From Viscum album (Eukaryota; Streptophyta; Magnoliopsida; Santalales; Viscaceae): DNA of 64,000 nt. Positions 11,245 to 22,800 of this stretch are shown piece by piece; positions within the stretch are counted from its first letter, which is position 1; every line of letters starts with the position of its first letter. The DNA is taken from NCBI GenBank assembly GCA_963277665.1, contig CAUJRU010000141.1, positions 620,001 through 684,000 of the forward strand. Reading direction: 5' to 3'. Under the pieces are notes generated by a model that had not been told where the DNA came from, ran no database searches, and was given only the letters and a program-made list of their open reading frames with translations. The position numbers and the translations under genes were made by a program.

Positions 11245-12545
11245 ATTCCACCTTGAAGCTTTTAACATTTTAACCCATTAATATCCATATAAATATATCC
11301 TTAAAACCATTTTGAAAACATGTATATTAATAAGAACAAATAATTAAAACATTTAAAACGATATTTTGGTTAAAGGGGTTTTTACCAAAATTAGAGACAC
11401 TTGAATACAATAATCGAGGAATAACATTTAGTCAGAACTTTATAATATCATGAGAATAAAAGGATTCATGATATAATACTCCAAAGGACAGTATATACAC
11501 CATATAAGAGTGAATTGGTGCATAACAACAATGAACCCTCAATAGAAATGTCAAATGTGATGAAATCCCTTATAAAGAAGGTATCCTTAAATTAAGGACA
11601 AATCAATCTCAAAAATATGTGTGACAAATATAAATACACCCAATATAAGTGGATATTAAGTGTAAAACAATAAAATGTCATTCACACATATTCAATGGAT
11701 GACAAATTCAATGACTACATGTTGAACCCAATGAAATCGAAATTGGATTAAAAAGTTCCCTTGACAGCCTAACGGCATCACATCAAAATGAGTTGATGAG
11801 AGATAAAAAAGTGTATCTAATCACTTGGACATAAAATTTAAATCAATAAGGATATATGAGAACATATCCCAACATAAAAATATGTAAATTAAAAGACCCA
11901 ACAAAGAAGTCTTTTAAGAAGAGGAGGGTGAAAGGTTCCCTTACCGACTTGGGTATCTTTCAAAACATAAACCCCATGAAAGAAGGACAATAGATCATTG
12001 ATGTAAATACTCATAAATGAAATTATATTACACAAAGAGTAGAATAATGGGCAGTACATACACCACTCAATGGAATTTTTGGAAAATGTAGCATAAATCT
12101 CATGGGAATAAATGTGAGATGAAAAATCCCTTATGAAAACTCGGCATCCTAACGGCGCCACATAGAACTTCCAAAAATGGATTGATGAGATCAAATAGGG
12201 TATCTCATCACATTAAAACAAAATTTAAAGAAATAGGAATATGAAATAACATCCCCCATCATAACAAATAGGAGCTTAAAAGAAGTGACATAAAGGGGAG
12301 TACTTAAAGAGAAAGAGAGAGGTTAGATCTCTTATGATAATTCGGCAGCCTATCGGTGCCACTTAAAACTTCCAAAATAGATTGATGAGAGAGAATATGG
12401 TCTCTCATCACATGAACATAATAATTACAGTAAATGTAATATAAAATATCATACCAATAACAAGAAATATGATCTTTAAAAGGAACGACATAAAAGTGTG
12501 TACTTAAAAATAAAGAGGAGTAGGATCCCTTACCTCGGGTCCGAC
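11245..12545 (-). repeat. Module A tandem units (inverted)
   Basis: Minus-strand copy of the GTAAGGGA unit array, ending (in sense, starting) at CCTTACCTCGGGTCCGACTT. The ~190-200 bp spacing of CTTACC/CTTATG motifs is retained. Confidence 0.7.
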
Positions 12546-12866
12546 TTGACTTGATCGTTCTTTAATCTCCTGAATAATAAACTTGAGTTAATTTATAATT
12601 CCTTAAGAACCCTTTTTCAAGTTCATTATTACTTTTATACAACTTATTACCATGTCATAAACATTATGTAATCATTTAAGTTAATAATATTTGTTTTGCC
12701 GATATTTGGTTCTTAAGTCGAAAGTGGTCTTCTTACAATTACATGTTGTTCGTGTGGCCAAAAGTTTATTATATCCAGAATTGTATTAATTATGTAGATA
12801 TCATATATGTCATATATATCCAGTACATGCATTCATTTATAACATTACATAATCATTTAGAGGTAA

Positions 12867-12931
12867 GAAATGAAATGCACCATTCATGGAGACGGTAAGC
12901 CGTACGTACGCATGAACGCTACTTTCATTTC
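12867..12931 (-). other. Conserved 65-nt LTR hairpin
   Basis: Complete copy; one arm change (CATTCATGG for CGTTCATGG), loop palindrome CGTACGTACG intact. Confidence 0.75.
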
Positions 12932-13630
12932 TATTTCGTATTTTATAGAATGGAATAATAATGATATAAAGGTATATTATAATTCCAGTATAATATCATA
13001 TGTAATATCATATTTCCATCCTTTATACATCCCACATATGGTATTTAACGAATCAAATTACTTTGAGGGGGCGGTAGTCCGCACTTCCTTAAATGAAGAT
13101 ATCGCGTATACCCATAATGGAAGCCATAAAGGTAAGACAAAAATGAAAAATACAGAAGCATAAATAAAACATAAACATATTATATATCATATATAAAAAT
13201 AGTTACATCATAATGGCCACCTTTGAAGGTGTTAAATGAGTATTGAACAATCATCGTTTCGGGAGGCAGAATTTCACCATCCACAGAAACCGTATGTTCT
13301 TTAACCATTTGATGTAGTTGTGTGAGAGTGTAGCTCGAATAAATCTTATAACAACATCCTAGTATATTGAAGATACTGTTGTTGTTACAAAAGAAATAAA
13401 TAAAAATAGTTTAGGGGGTTGGAGAATCAAAATAAAACAAATGAACATGAGAGAATGAATTACCTTAAAAAGTGTAACTCCTTTTGATTTGAGCCTAAAG
13501 GCTTCCTTTGAAAGGATTATGCCCAAATGGAATCCTCTAGGATGAGGATAGGGATGTGGAGAGAGTAAATGGGCAGGGGTTGGCCGAGCCAAAGGCTTGA
13601 GAAGTGTGTTAAATGAGGTATAGGTGGGGG

Positions 13631-13641
13631 CCTTTTATAAG
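13631..13641 (-). promoter_or_regulatory. LTR TATA box (minus)
   Basis: CTTATAAAAGG on the minus strand with the C/T-rich block upstream. The leader just downstream has small changes. Confidence 0.65.
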
Positions 13642-14780
13642 AGGAGAGGAGGGGCACTTTTGGAAAGTAAAGAAATATTACTTTATTTGAAAATGTGTTT
13701 CGGTTTTAAAAGGTCCCATATTGATATAATTCGTGTATAAGTTGATAAGGCATTGAAATCCACTCATCCAATTGGTTTTGGCCATGTTTAGTTCATAGAT
13801 TTTACATTATCTTTCCATTTTATTTAAATCGTCAAATAATGATGTCATCGCTGCATCATTATTATGTCATATATAATTTAATTTATTTAAGGTCTAAAAA
13901 TCATAAAACAAATACTATGATGTAGGAAATCTTATTAGCTTTCCAATGACTATTTATAATCAAAATTCTGATCTTTATAACCCCATGTAAATATTATTTT
14001 CGTAAAACATCTCTTGTTTGTGTCATTTTTACTTTAACATTTAATAAAAAGTTATTTATGTCATTTCCAAACCAAAGTGTCTCCATGGGGTCCCCAAGTT
14101 GACCCATGGCTTGTCTTGGTCGGCCATGACACAACCAATAAGGTTGGGACATGTGTCTAGGTCATTTCATATTATTAAAGCATTATTTATACCTTAAACT
14201 ACACTAATTACCACTAATCGCGATTAAAAACTTAATAAGTTACTATTCACCAAAAAATTATTATAATCTCATTGAACCAAATTTTATTTCTTAATGACAA
14301 CCATGTATGTTGGATTTTCAAAATTCAATACACATTAGTGGTAAACTTTCATTTAACTGAAAAATCAGTTTGCTTGATTACCACTTAGTGGTTTCACTAT
14401 TCATCAAAAAATGAAGTTTTTCAGAAAATTACCAAAAATACACCCTAAGCTATATTTGATATTCCGAATTCAAAAATGAAGTCTATTTTACAAAATTCAA
14501 ATCATATAAGTCACATTAATTAATTTAATAATTAATTCCCGCTGCCAGAGCAAATAGCGTGTTTTTACAAAACAATAAGTATCAAAAGATTGACACCAGT
14601 TTAAGTCTCATTTCAAAGTGAAATTGATTCCAATGACCACCATTGGATAATATGGTAAAAATATATTCTAATTTCACTTCAAAACCAATTAAAAACATAA
14701 TCTAATCATATAAATAAATTAGGTTAAAAAGCAGTTTTGATGTAAAATGCAGTATTTTTCACTATTCATTAAAAAATGAA

Positions 14781-16411
14781 GCAAAATAAAACAAATGAAC
14801 ATGAGGGAATGAATTACCTTAAAAAGTGTAACTCCTTTTGATTGGAGCCTAAAGGCTTCCTTTGAAAGGATTCTGCCCAAAGGGAATCCTCTAGGATGAG
14901 GAGAGGGATGTGGAGATAGTAAATGGGCAGGGGTTGGCCGAGCCAAAGGCTTGAGAAGTGTGTGAAATGAGGTAGAGGTGGGGGCCTTTTATAAGAGGAG
15001 AGGAGGGGCACTTTTGGAAAGTAAAGAAATATTACTTTATTTGAAAATGTGTTTCGGTTTTAAAAGGTCCCACATTGATATAATTCGTGGATAAGGTGAT
15101 AAGGCTTCGAAATCCACTCATCCAATTGGTTTTGGCCATGTGTAGTTCATAGATTTTACATTATCTTTCCATTTTATTTAAATCGTCAAATAATGATGTC
15201 ATCGCTGCATCATTATTATGTCATAAATAATTTAATTTATCTAATGTCTAAAAATCATAAAAAATACTATGATGTAGGAAATCTTTTTAGCTTTCCAATG
15301 ACTATTTATAATCAAAAATCTGATCTTTATAACCCCATGTAAAAATTGTTTTCGTAAAACATCTCTTGTTTGTGTCATTTTTACTTTAACATTTAATAAA
15401 AAGTTATTTATGTCATTTCCAAACCAAAGTGTCTCCATGGGGTCCCCAAGTTGACCCATGGATTGTTTTGGTCGGCCATGACACAACCAATAAGGTTGGG
15501 ACATGTGTCTAGGTCATTTCATATTATTAAAGCATTATTTATACCTTAAACTACACTAATTACCTCTAATCGCGATTAATGAAAAAAAGTTACTATTCAC
15601 CAAAAAAATTATTATAATATCATTGAACCACATTATACTTCTTAATGACAACCATTTATGTCGGATTTTTGAAATTCAAAACACAATTATGGAAAAATTT
15701 CATTTAAACGGAAAATCAGTCTTTATAAGTACCACTTAGTGGTTTCACTATTCATCAAAAATTGGAGTTTTTCAGAAAATTACCAAAAATTCACCCTAAG
15801 CTATATTTGATATTCCAAATTCAAAAATGAAGTCTATTTTACAAAATTAAATACATATAATTCAAATTAATTAATTTAATAATTAATTCCCGCTGCCAGA
15901 GCAAATAGCGTGTTTTTACAAAACAATAAGTATCAAAAGATTGACACCAGTTTAAGTCTAATTTCAAAGTAAAATTGATTCCAATGACCACCATTGGATA
16001 AAATGGTAAAAATATATTCATATTACACATTAAGAACAATTCAAAAGATAATCTAATCATATAAATAAATTAGATTAAAAGGTAGTTTTAATGTAAAATG
16101 CAGTATTTTTCACTATTCATTAAAAAATGAACATTTTTAGAAAAATACCAAAAATTCACACAAAGTAAATTTTGATGTCCCAATCATAAAGAATAAGTTT
16201 ATTTTGACAAACATAGTTTAAAAAATTGTCAAAATATAGATTCAAAAATGGTTTTCCATCAAAAGGCAGTAAAACAATCTTGTAAAAATATTAGTGTATT
16301 CCATGCATAAGATTGTATTTATTTTCATTTTAAGACTCTATAACACTATCTTAATAATTAATAGACATAGATAAAAATATCTATTATTCATTACTTATTT
16401 GGGATGTTACA
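14781..16411 (-). mobile_element. 3' LTR 5'-portion of minus-strand element
   Basis: Inverted copy from the leader to the LTR start (GGGATGTTACA, 16401-16411), directly abutting the PPT of the minus-strand gag-pol relic. This is therefore the 3' LTR of that element, truncated by the jump at 14780. Confidence 0.82.
14985..14995 (-). promoter_or_regulatory. LTR TATA box (minus)
   Basis: CTTATAAAAGG with standard flanks. It lies about 1.4 kb from the LTR start at 16411, giving the length of U3. Confidence 0.65.
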
Positions 16412-16426
16412 TCCTTCCCCCCTTTA
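16412..16426 (-). other. Polypurine tract
   Basis: Minus strand reads TAAAGGGGGGAAGGA immediately before TGTAACATCCC. The hairpin normally just upstream is decayed here (TTGAATCCCTGCAA). Confidence 0.85.
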
Positions 16427-16450
16427 GAAAATTGAATCCCTGCAATTTAT

Positions 16451-17761
16451 TTACTTATCAAATAAATGGGGGTACTTATCCCTCGTTGCATTTTCAGATT
16501 CCCATGTTGCCTCTTCAATCATGTGGTTTTTACACAAAACCTTTACCTGGTGAATCACCTTATTCTGTAACTCTTGCTCCCTGTGGTCAAGAATCTGGAA
16601 TGGTTGTTCCTCATAAGATAGGTTCTCTTCTAGCTGAACTACCTCTGGACTCAAAACATGAGATGGATCTGGAATATACTTTCTCTACATCGAAATGTGA
16701 AAAACATTGTGTACCTGAGATAAACTCGGAGGTAAATCCACTCGGTATGCAACTGATCCAACTCTTTCCAGAATTTCGTATGGTCCAACCAACCATGGAC
16801 TCAACTTTCCTTTCTTACCAAATCTCATCACACTTTTCCAAGGAGAAACCTTGAGAAAAGAATGATCACCTACCTCAAAAGATAGATCCTTCCTCCGGTT
16901 ATCCGCATAACTCTTTTGCCTGCTCTGAGCTGTTCTCATGTGTTTCGGAATCAGCTGAACTTTTTATGCCATCTCTTCTACCAATTCTGGTCCCATCAAC
17001 TTCCTTTCACCCACTTCATCCCAGAAAGCTGGAGTTCGACACCGCTTCCCATATAATGCCTGAAATGGTGCCATCTGTATACTGGAATGAAAAATGTTAT
17101 TATATGAAAATTCAAACAAAGAAAGATGTTGGTCCCAACTTCCCTGATAATCCATAGAACAAGCTCGTAGCATATCCTCCAATGTCTGAATTGTTCGTTC
17201 TGACTGCCCATCTGATTGAGGATGAAAAGTTGTACTAAAATTTAATTCAGTACCCAATGACTTCTGAAGGCCTTTCCAAAAGTTAGAAGTAAACCTGGGA
17301 TCACGATCCGATACAATGGAGAGAGGAACTCCATGTAACCTGACTATCTCTTTAAGATACAAACGGGAAAGTTGATCAAGAGAGAAAGTATCTCGTATAG
17401 AAAGGAAATGAGCAGATTTGGTCAAGCGATCAACAATAACCCATATTGCATTATTACCTCGAGGTGTCCTCGGTAATCCCATAACAAAGTCCATGGATAT
17501 GTTTTCCCATTTCCACTCTGGAACTGGTAAAGGCTGAAGCATCCCTTTCGGTAACTGCTTCTCTGCTTTAACCTGTTGACATGTCAAACACTTCACAGTA
17601 AAATCAGGAATGTCTCTTTTCATCCCACCAGTAATACTCTCGCAGATCTCTGTACATCTTAGTACTGCCAGGATGAACTGAAAACAGGGAACTATGAGCC
17701 TCACATAACAACTCATTCTTCAACTGTGAATCACAAGGCATACATAACCTCTTCACAAACC
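16451..17761 (-). pseudogene. pol: Integrase and chromodomain relic
   Basis: Ty3/gypsy integrase. From the zinc-binding region a CxxC pair (CLTC) is seen. The catalytic core has MDFVMGLP, SIVSDRDPRF and the FHPQSDGQSERTIQTLEDML block, giving the D, D and E residues. The C-terminal part (KVSPWKSVMRFGKKGKLSP, HNVFHISMLR) leads to a chromodomain (LSYEEQP, VIHQVKVL, EEATWESE) ending YPHLFDK. Breaks: a frameshift in the zinc-binding part near 17640, a stop after EEMA at 16961-16963, further frame changes before the chromodomain, and W to C in the chromodomain (VKVLCKN). A dead copy. The chromodomain places the family among chromoviruses, most like Tekay/Del by my reading. Confidence 0.9.
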
Positions 17762-17983
17762 TCAAAATACAAACACAAACTTATCCAAGAACTCATGGAA
17801 AATTTTATTCATAAGGTCCATGAATACAGCAGGTGCATTGGTTAACCCAAAAGGCATAACAAAAAATTCATAATGGCCATATCTAGTACAGAACACAGTC
17901 TTCGGAATGTCTGCTTCTTTTACTTTCAACTGATGGTACCCCGACCTCAAGTCAATCTTCGAAAAATATTGAGCTCCCTGGAG
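17762..17983 (-). pseudogene. pol: Reverse transcriptase fragment
   Basis: About 74 codons of [22 protein letters not shown], then [29 protein letters not shown] and FLDKFVFVF. The frame is cut just before the catalytic (Y/F)IDD box by a deletion that joins RT to the integrase N-terminus at about 17762, removing the rest of RT and all RNase H. Upstream it is fused out of frame to gag at about 17984, so protease and the RT N-terminus are also missing. Confidence 0.88.
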
Positions 17984-19101
17984 CTGATACCACTTCATTC
18001 GATGGCCCAACATCTGCTGAAGTTTTTGCAAAGGTTTTCACCACCCCTTTCTGCTTGTAGTCTAACTTCTTTTCCACAGTTGAGTTCTTCGTTGGACACT
18101 CGTTTGCATAATGAACCATTTCATTACACTTAAAACATCTTACCGTCGGCTTTTCATCTCCTGCTTGATCATCTTCCATACAGTTATGAGCAATATGACC
18201 AGACTTACCACACCGAAAGCACTTACCAGACTTGGATAAATATTCTCCAGGATGCATTTTACCACACTTCTCACAGGATGGATATTTGGTTTTCTTACCT
18301 CCTTGCTTCTTTGATGAATTCTTCCCCTTTGCCTGCCAACTAGACCTCTTATTCTGTTGTTTGTCATAGAACACCTGATCATCGGCAAACTCCATTTCTA
18401 CCTTCTCCGCACATCGAACAAGTTTTTCATAACTTTTGAATACACGAGAAGCTAAATCCCTTTGATACTTTGGCTTTAACCCTGAGTAAAAACTGTTTAT
18501 TTTACTATCAAGATCTCGTATGAAGTTTGGAGCAAACCTTGCGAATCGAGTGAACTTTTCTTCATAAGCAGCCACTGAATCATCCTCCTGCCTCAATTCT
18601 AGGAACTGTTTTTTCCATCCTAAGACGAACCACCTTAGGAAAATATTTCTCAAGAAACATACCTTTGAATTCGTCCCAGTGAAGATCCTCAATCTCATCA
18701 CTATCCCTTATATTTTTCACCATCGACCACCACTGATTAGCTTCACCTTCAAAACGGTAAACAGCAAGACTAACCTTTTGATGTTCTGAACACCCCAGGA
18801 CATCAAAAATCTTCTCCAGTGCTTTAATCCACCCTTCAGCTAGCACAGGGTCAGATGATCCTCTGAATGATGGGGGATGTTTCCTCATGAAATGTTCCAC
18901 CACTGACATGTTCCTCTGCGGTTGATCTGGCTAATTTCGTGCATGGATACCACCACCATTTATAGCCTGAGTCAACTGTGCCATTACTGCAACAAACTGT
19001 TCAGTTCCGATTCCGACCATCTCAGGTTGCTGATTTGGAAGGTTATTTCCTTCTGTATGCCTTCCTAGCACTGCTTCCTTGTTTCCTCTGCGGAAAACCA
19101 T
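17984..19101 (-). pseudogene. gag: Gag polyprotein relic
   Basis: Starts at the ATG at 19099-19101 (MVFRRGNKEAVLG). An in-frame TAG follows after HARN, then the Retrotrans_gag-type capsid region (GWIKALEKIFDVLGC, RFEGEANQWW, DEFKGMFLEKYFP). A frameshift near 18600 precedes FLELRQEDDSVAAYEEKFTR. The C-terminal nucleocapsid has three CCHC-like knuckles: the first damaged (CEKCGKMHPGEY), CFRCGKSGHIAHNC intact, and CFKCNEMVHYANEC. It runs into the gag-pro junction (NEVVS) and there meets the RT fragment. About 370 codons in total; a decayed copy. Confidence 0.9.
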
Positions 19102-19230
19102 TCTGAACAAACATGTCTTAGATGAAGCAACATGGTAATTTTTAAATGCTATATCATTTCGAAAAAAAAAAATTGGATAATCATTTAATAGAATTCTAAC
19201 TCCTAAAATGGAATCATAATGGAATCATGG
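19102..19230 (-). other. Leader remnant before gag
   Basis: About 130 bp upstream of the gag ATG, with a poly(A) run on the plus strand at 19171-19182. It matches no LTR module. The expected primer site and LTR end are missing: the sequence joins LTR material at TGATTTGGATAAC near 19231. Confidence 0.5.
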
Positions 19231-19316
19231 TAATCTTTAATGATTTGGATAACATATATGTCATATATATTCATCATATACATGTATTTATAATATTACA
19301 TCACATTTAGAGGTAA

Positions 19317-19381
19317 GAAATGAAATGCACCATTCATGGAGACAGTAAGCCGTACGTACGCATGAACGCTACTTTCATTTC
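19317..19381 (-). other. Conserved 65-nt LTR hairpin
   Basis: Complete; differs from the common form by CATTCATGG and GACAGTAAG. Confidence 0.75.
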
Positions 19382-20080
19382 TATTTCGTATTTTATAGAA
19401 TGGAATCATAATGATATAAAGGTATATTATAATTCCATTATAATATCATATATAATATCATAGTTCCATCCTTTATATGTCCCACATATGGTATTTAACA
19501 AATCAAATCACTTTGAGGGGACGGTAGTCCGCACTTCCTAAAATGAAGATATCGTGTTTACCCATAATGGAAACCATAAAGGTATACCCAAAATGAAAAA
19601 AACAGAAGCTTAAGGAAAACGTAAACATATCATATATAATATAAAAAAATAGTGACATCATAATGGCCACCTTTGAAGGTGTTAAATGAGTATTGAACAA
19701 TCATCGTTTCGGGAGGTAGAATTTCGCCATCCACGGAAACCGTATATTCTTTAACCATTTGATGTAGTTTTGTGAGAGTTTAGCTCAAATAAATCTTATA
19801 ACAACATCCTATTATATTTAATATAATGTTTTTGTTACAAAAGGAGTAAATAAAAAGAGTTTAGGGGGTTGGAGAAGAAAAATAAAACAAATGAACATGA
19901 GAGAATGAATTACCTTAAAAAGTGTAACTCCTTTTGATTTGAGCCTAAAGGCTTCCTTTGAAAGGATTATGCCCAAAGGGAATCCTCTAGGATGAGGAGA
20001 GGGATGTGGAGAGAGTAAATGGGCAGGGGTTGGCCGAGCCAAAGTCTTGAGGAGTGTGTTAAATGAGGTAGAGGTGGGGG

Positions 20081-20091
20081 CCTTTTATAAG
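20081..20091 (-). promoter_or_regulatory. LTR TATA box (minus)
   Basis: CTTATAAAAGG with conserved flanks on the minus strand. Confidence 0.65.
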
Positions 20092-21135
20092 AGGAGAGGA
20101 GGGGCACTTTTGGAAAGTAAAGAAATATTACTTTATTTGAAAATGTTTTTCGGTTTCAAAAGGTCCCACATTGATATAATTCGTGTATAAGGTGATAAGG
20201 CTTCGAAATCCACTCATCCAATAAGTTTTTGACATGTGTAGTTCATATATTTTACATTATCTTTCCATTTTATTTAAATCGTCAAATAATGATGTCATCA
20301 CTGCATCATTATTATGTCATAAATAATTTAATTTATTTAATGTCTAAAAATCATAAAATAAATACTATGATGTAGGAAATCTTTTTAGCTTTCCAATGAC
20401 TATTTATAATCAAAAATCTGATCTTTATAACCCCATGTAAAAATTGTTTTCGTAAAACATTTCTTGTTTGTGTCATTTTTACTTTAACATTTAATAAAAA
20501 GTTATTTATGTCATTTCCAAACCAAAGTGTCTCCATGGGGTCCCCAAGTTGACCCATGGCTTTTCTTGGTCGACCATGACACAACCCATAAGGTTGGGAC
20601 ATGTGTCTAGGTCATTTCATATTCATTTGTTTTATTTTTCTTCTCCAACCCCCTAAACTCTTTTTATTTACATCTTTTGTAACAACAACAGTATCTTCAA
20701 TATACTAGGATGTTGTTATAAGATTTATTCAAGCTACACTCTCACACAACTACATCAAATGGTTAAAGAACATACGGTTTCCGTGGATGGTGAAATTCTG
20801 CCTCCCGAAACGATGATTGTTCAATACTCATTTAACACCTTCAAAGGTGGCCCTTATGATGTCACTATTTTTATATATGATATATAATATGTTTATGCTT
20901 TATTTATGCTTCTGTATTTTTCATTTTTTTCTTACCTTTATGGATTCCATTATGGGTATACGCGATATCTTCATTTAAGGAAGTGCGGACTACCGCCCCC
21001 TCAAAGTGATTTGATTCGTTAAATACCATATGTGGGATGTATAAAGGATGGAAATATGATATTATATATGATATTATACTTAAATTATAATATAGCTTTA
21101 TATCATTATTATTCAATTCTATAAAAAATGAAATA

Positions 21136-21199
21136 GAAATGAAAGTAGCGTCATGCGTACGTACGGCTTACCGTCTCCATGAACGGTGCATTTAATTTC
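21136..21199 (+). other. Conserved LTR hairpin, 64 nt
   Basis: One base is deleted in the 5' arm (GCGTCATG), and the outer 3' arm reads TTTAATTTC, so this copy pairs less well. Confidence 0.7.
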
Positions 21200-21531
21200 A
21201 TACCTCTAAATGATTATGTAATGTTATATATGCATGCATGTACTGGATATATATGACATATATTATATCGACATAATGAATACAATTCTTGATATAATAA
21301 ACATTTGGCCACACGAACAACATGTAATTGTAAGAAGTCCACTTTCGACTTAAGAACCAAATATCGGAAAAACAAATATTATTAACTTAAATGATTAAAT
21401 AATGTTTATGACATGGTAATAAGTGGTATAAAAGTAATAATGAACTTGAAAAAGGTTCTTAAGGAATTAGAAATTAACTCAAGTTTATTATTCAGGAGAT
21501 TAAAGAATGATCGAGTCAAGTCGGACCCGAG

Positions 21532-22627
21532 GTAAGGGATCCTACAACTCTCTTTCTTTTTAAGTACTCTCCTTTATGTCACTTATTTTAAGCTCCTATT
21601 TGTAATGTTGAGGGATGTTCTTTTATATTCCCCTTTCTGTAAATTTTATTGTAATGTGATGAGATACCCTATTTGATCTCATCAATCCATATTCGGAAGT
21701 TTTATGTGGCGCCGTTAGGCTGCCGAGTTTTCGTAAGGGATTTTTCATCTCACTTTTATTCCCGTGAGATTTATGCTACATTTGCCACAAATTCCATTTA
21801 GTGGTGTATTTACTTCCCATTATTCTACTCTTTGCGTAATATAAATTCGTTTATGAGTATTTACATCAATGATCTATTGTCCTTCTTTCATGGGGTGTAT
21901 GTTTTGAATGATACCCAAGTCGGTAAGGGAACCTTTCACCCTCCTCTTTTTTAAAAGACTTCTTTTGTTGGGTCTTTTAATTTACATATTGTTATGTTGG
22001 GATATGTTCTCATATATCCTTATTGATGTAAATTTTATGTCCAAGTGATGAGATGCAGTTTTTATCTCTCATCAACTCATTTTGATGTGATGTCGTTCGC
22101 TGTCAAGGGAACTTTTTAACCCAATTTCGATTTCTTTGGGTTCAACATGTAGTCATTGAATATGTCATCCATTGAATATGTGTGAATGAACTTTTATTGT
22201 TTTACACTTAATATCCACTTATATTGGGTGTATTTATATTTGTCACACATATTTTTGAGATTGATTTGTCCTTAATTTAAGGATACATTCTTTATAAGCG
22301 ATTTCATCACATTTGACATTTCTATTGAGGGTTCATTGTTGTTATGCACCAATTCACTCTTATATGGTGTATATAATGTCCTTTGGAGTATTATATCATG
22401 AATCCATTTATTCTCATGATATTATAAAGTTTTGACTAAATGTTATTCCTCAATTATTGTATTCAAGTGTCTCTAATTTTGGTAAAACCCCTTTAACCAA
22501 AATATCTTTTTAAATGTTTTAATTATTTGTTCTTATTAATATCCATGTTTTCAAAATGGTTTTAAGGATTTAGTTATATGGATATTAATGGTTTAAAATT
22601 TTAAGCTTCAAGGTGGTATGGGACACT
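21532..22627 (+). repeat. Module A, one unit short
   Basis: Starts at GAGGTAAGGGATCC. The first and second units are merged, consistent with unequal recombination between tandem units. The GTGATGAGAT...ATCTCATC hairpin and ATATCATGA...TCATGATAT hairpin are present. Confidence 0.7.
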
Positions 22628-22800
22628 TTGATTCAAAAATCTCTTTATTAAATGTTTTAAATGGTTTTGGAAATGGTTTCTTTTTGAATGGATTCAATAT
22701 TTCAATATACTAAAATGTTATATTGTGATTGAAATGTGGAAATGTTATGTTTCCTTTATACATGTTTTATGTGACACATTATGTTATGGTTCTTTGGCAT

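Larger units (their letters stand above)
10212..14780 (-). mobile_element. LTR fragment, inverted, nearly full length, A/B chimera
   Basis: Begins with the inverted LTR terminus (ACTATAAGGCCCCAGCC) and reads back through the poly(A) region, type I hairpins (about 10660-10850), module B (about 10990-11240), module A (about 11245-12540), the 65-nt hairpin, leader, promoter and U3. It is the only copy where modules A and B are in series. The fusion point, about 11241-11250, lies in TCCCATNCCA, shared by both modules. It ends at about 14780 by jumping into another leader. Confidence 0.8.
19231..20623 (-). mobile_element. LTR fragment, inverted (hairpin region to U3)
   Basis: Contains the 65-nt hairpin, the GTGCGGACTACCG block, leader, promoter and upper U3, ending at AGGTCATTTCATATT. 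There it flips to plus orientation through shared TTCATTTG. Confidence 0.8.
20624..22800 (+). mobile_element. LTR fragment, plus (leader to type I start)
   Basis: Runs from the leader (TTCATTTGTTTTATT) through the hairpin and module A, and reaches TTATGGTTCTTTGGCATTG, where it is fused to pol. Module A has one unit fewer than usual (GT motifs at 21532, 21733 and 21923). Confidence 0.8.

Noticed and set aside
12870..13163. Recurrent antisense frame MKCTVHGDGKPYVRMNA of about 65-97 codons with a true ATG
   Set aside because: Antisense to LTR transcription. Its conserved start is simply the 65-nt hairpin arm, and lengths and ends vary between copies. A dN/dS test could reopen it.
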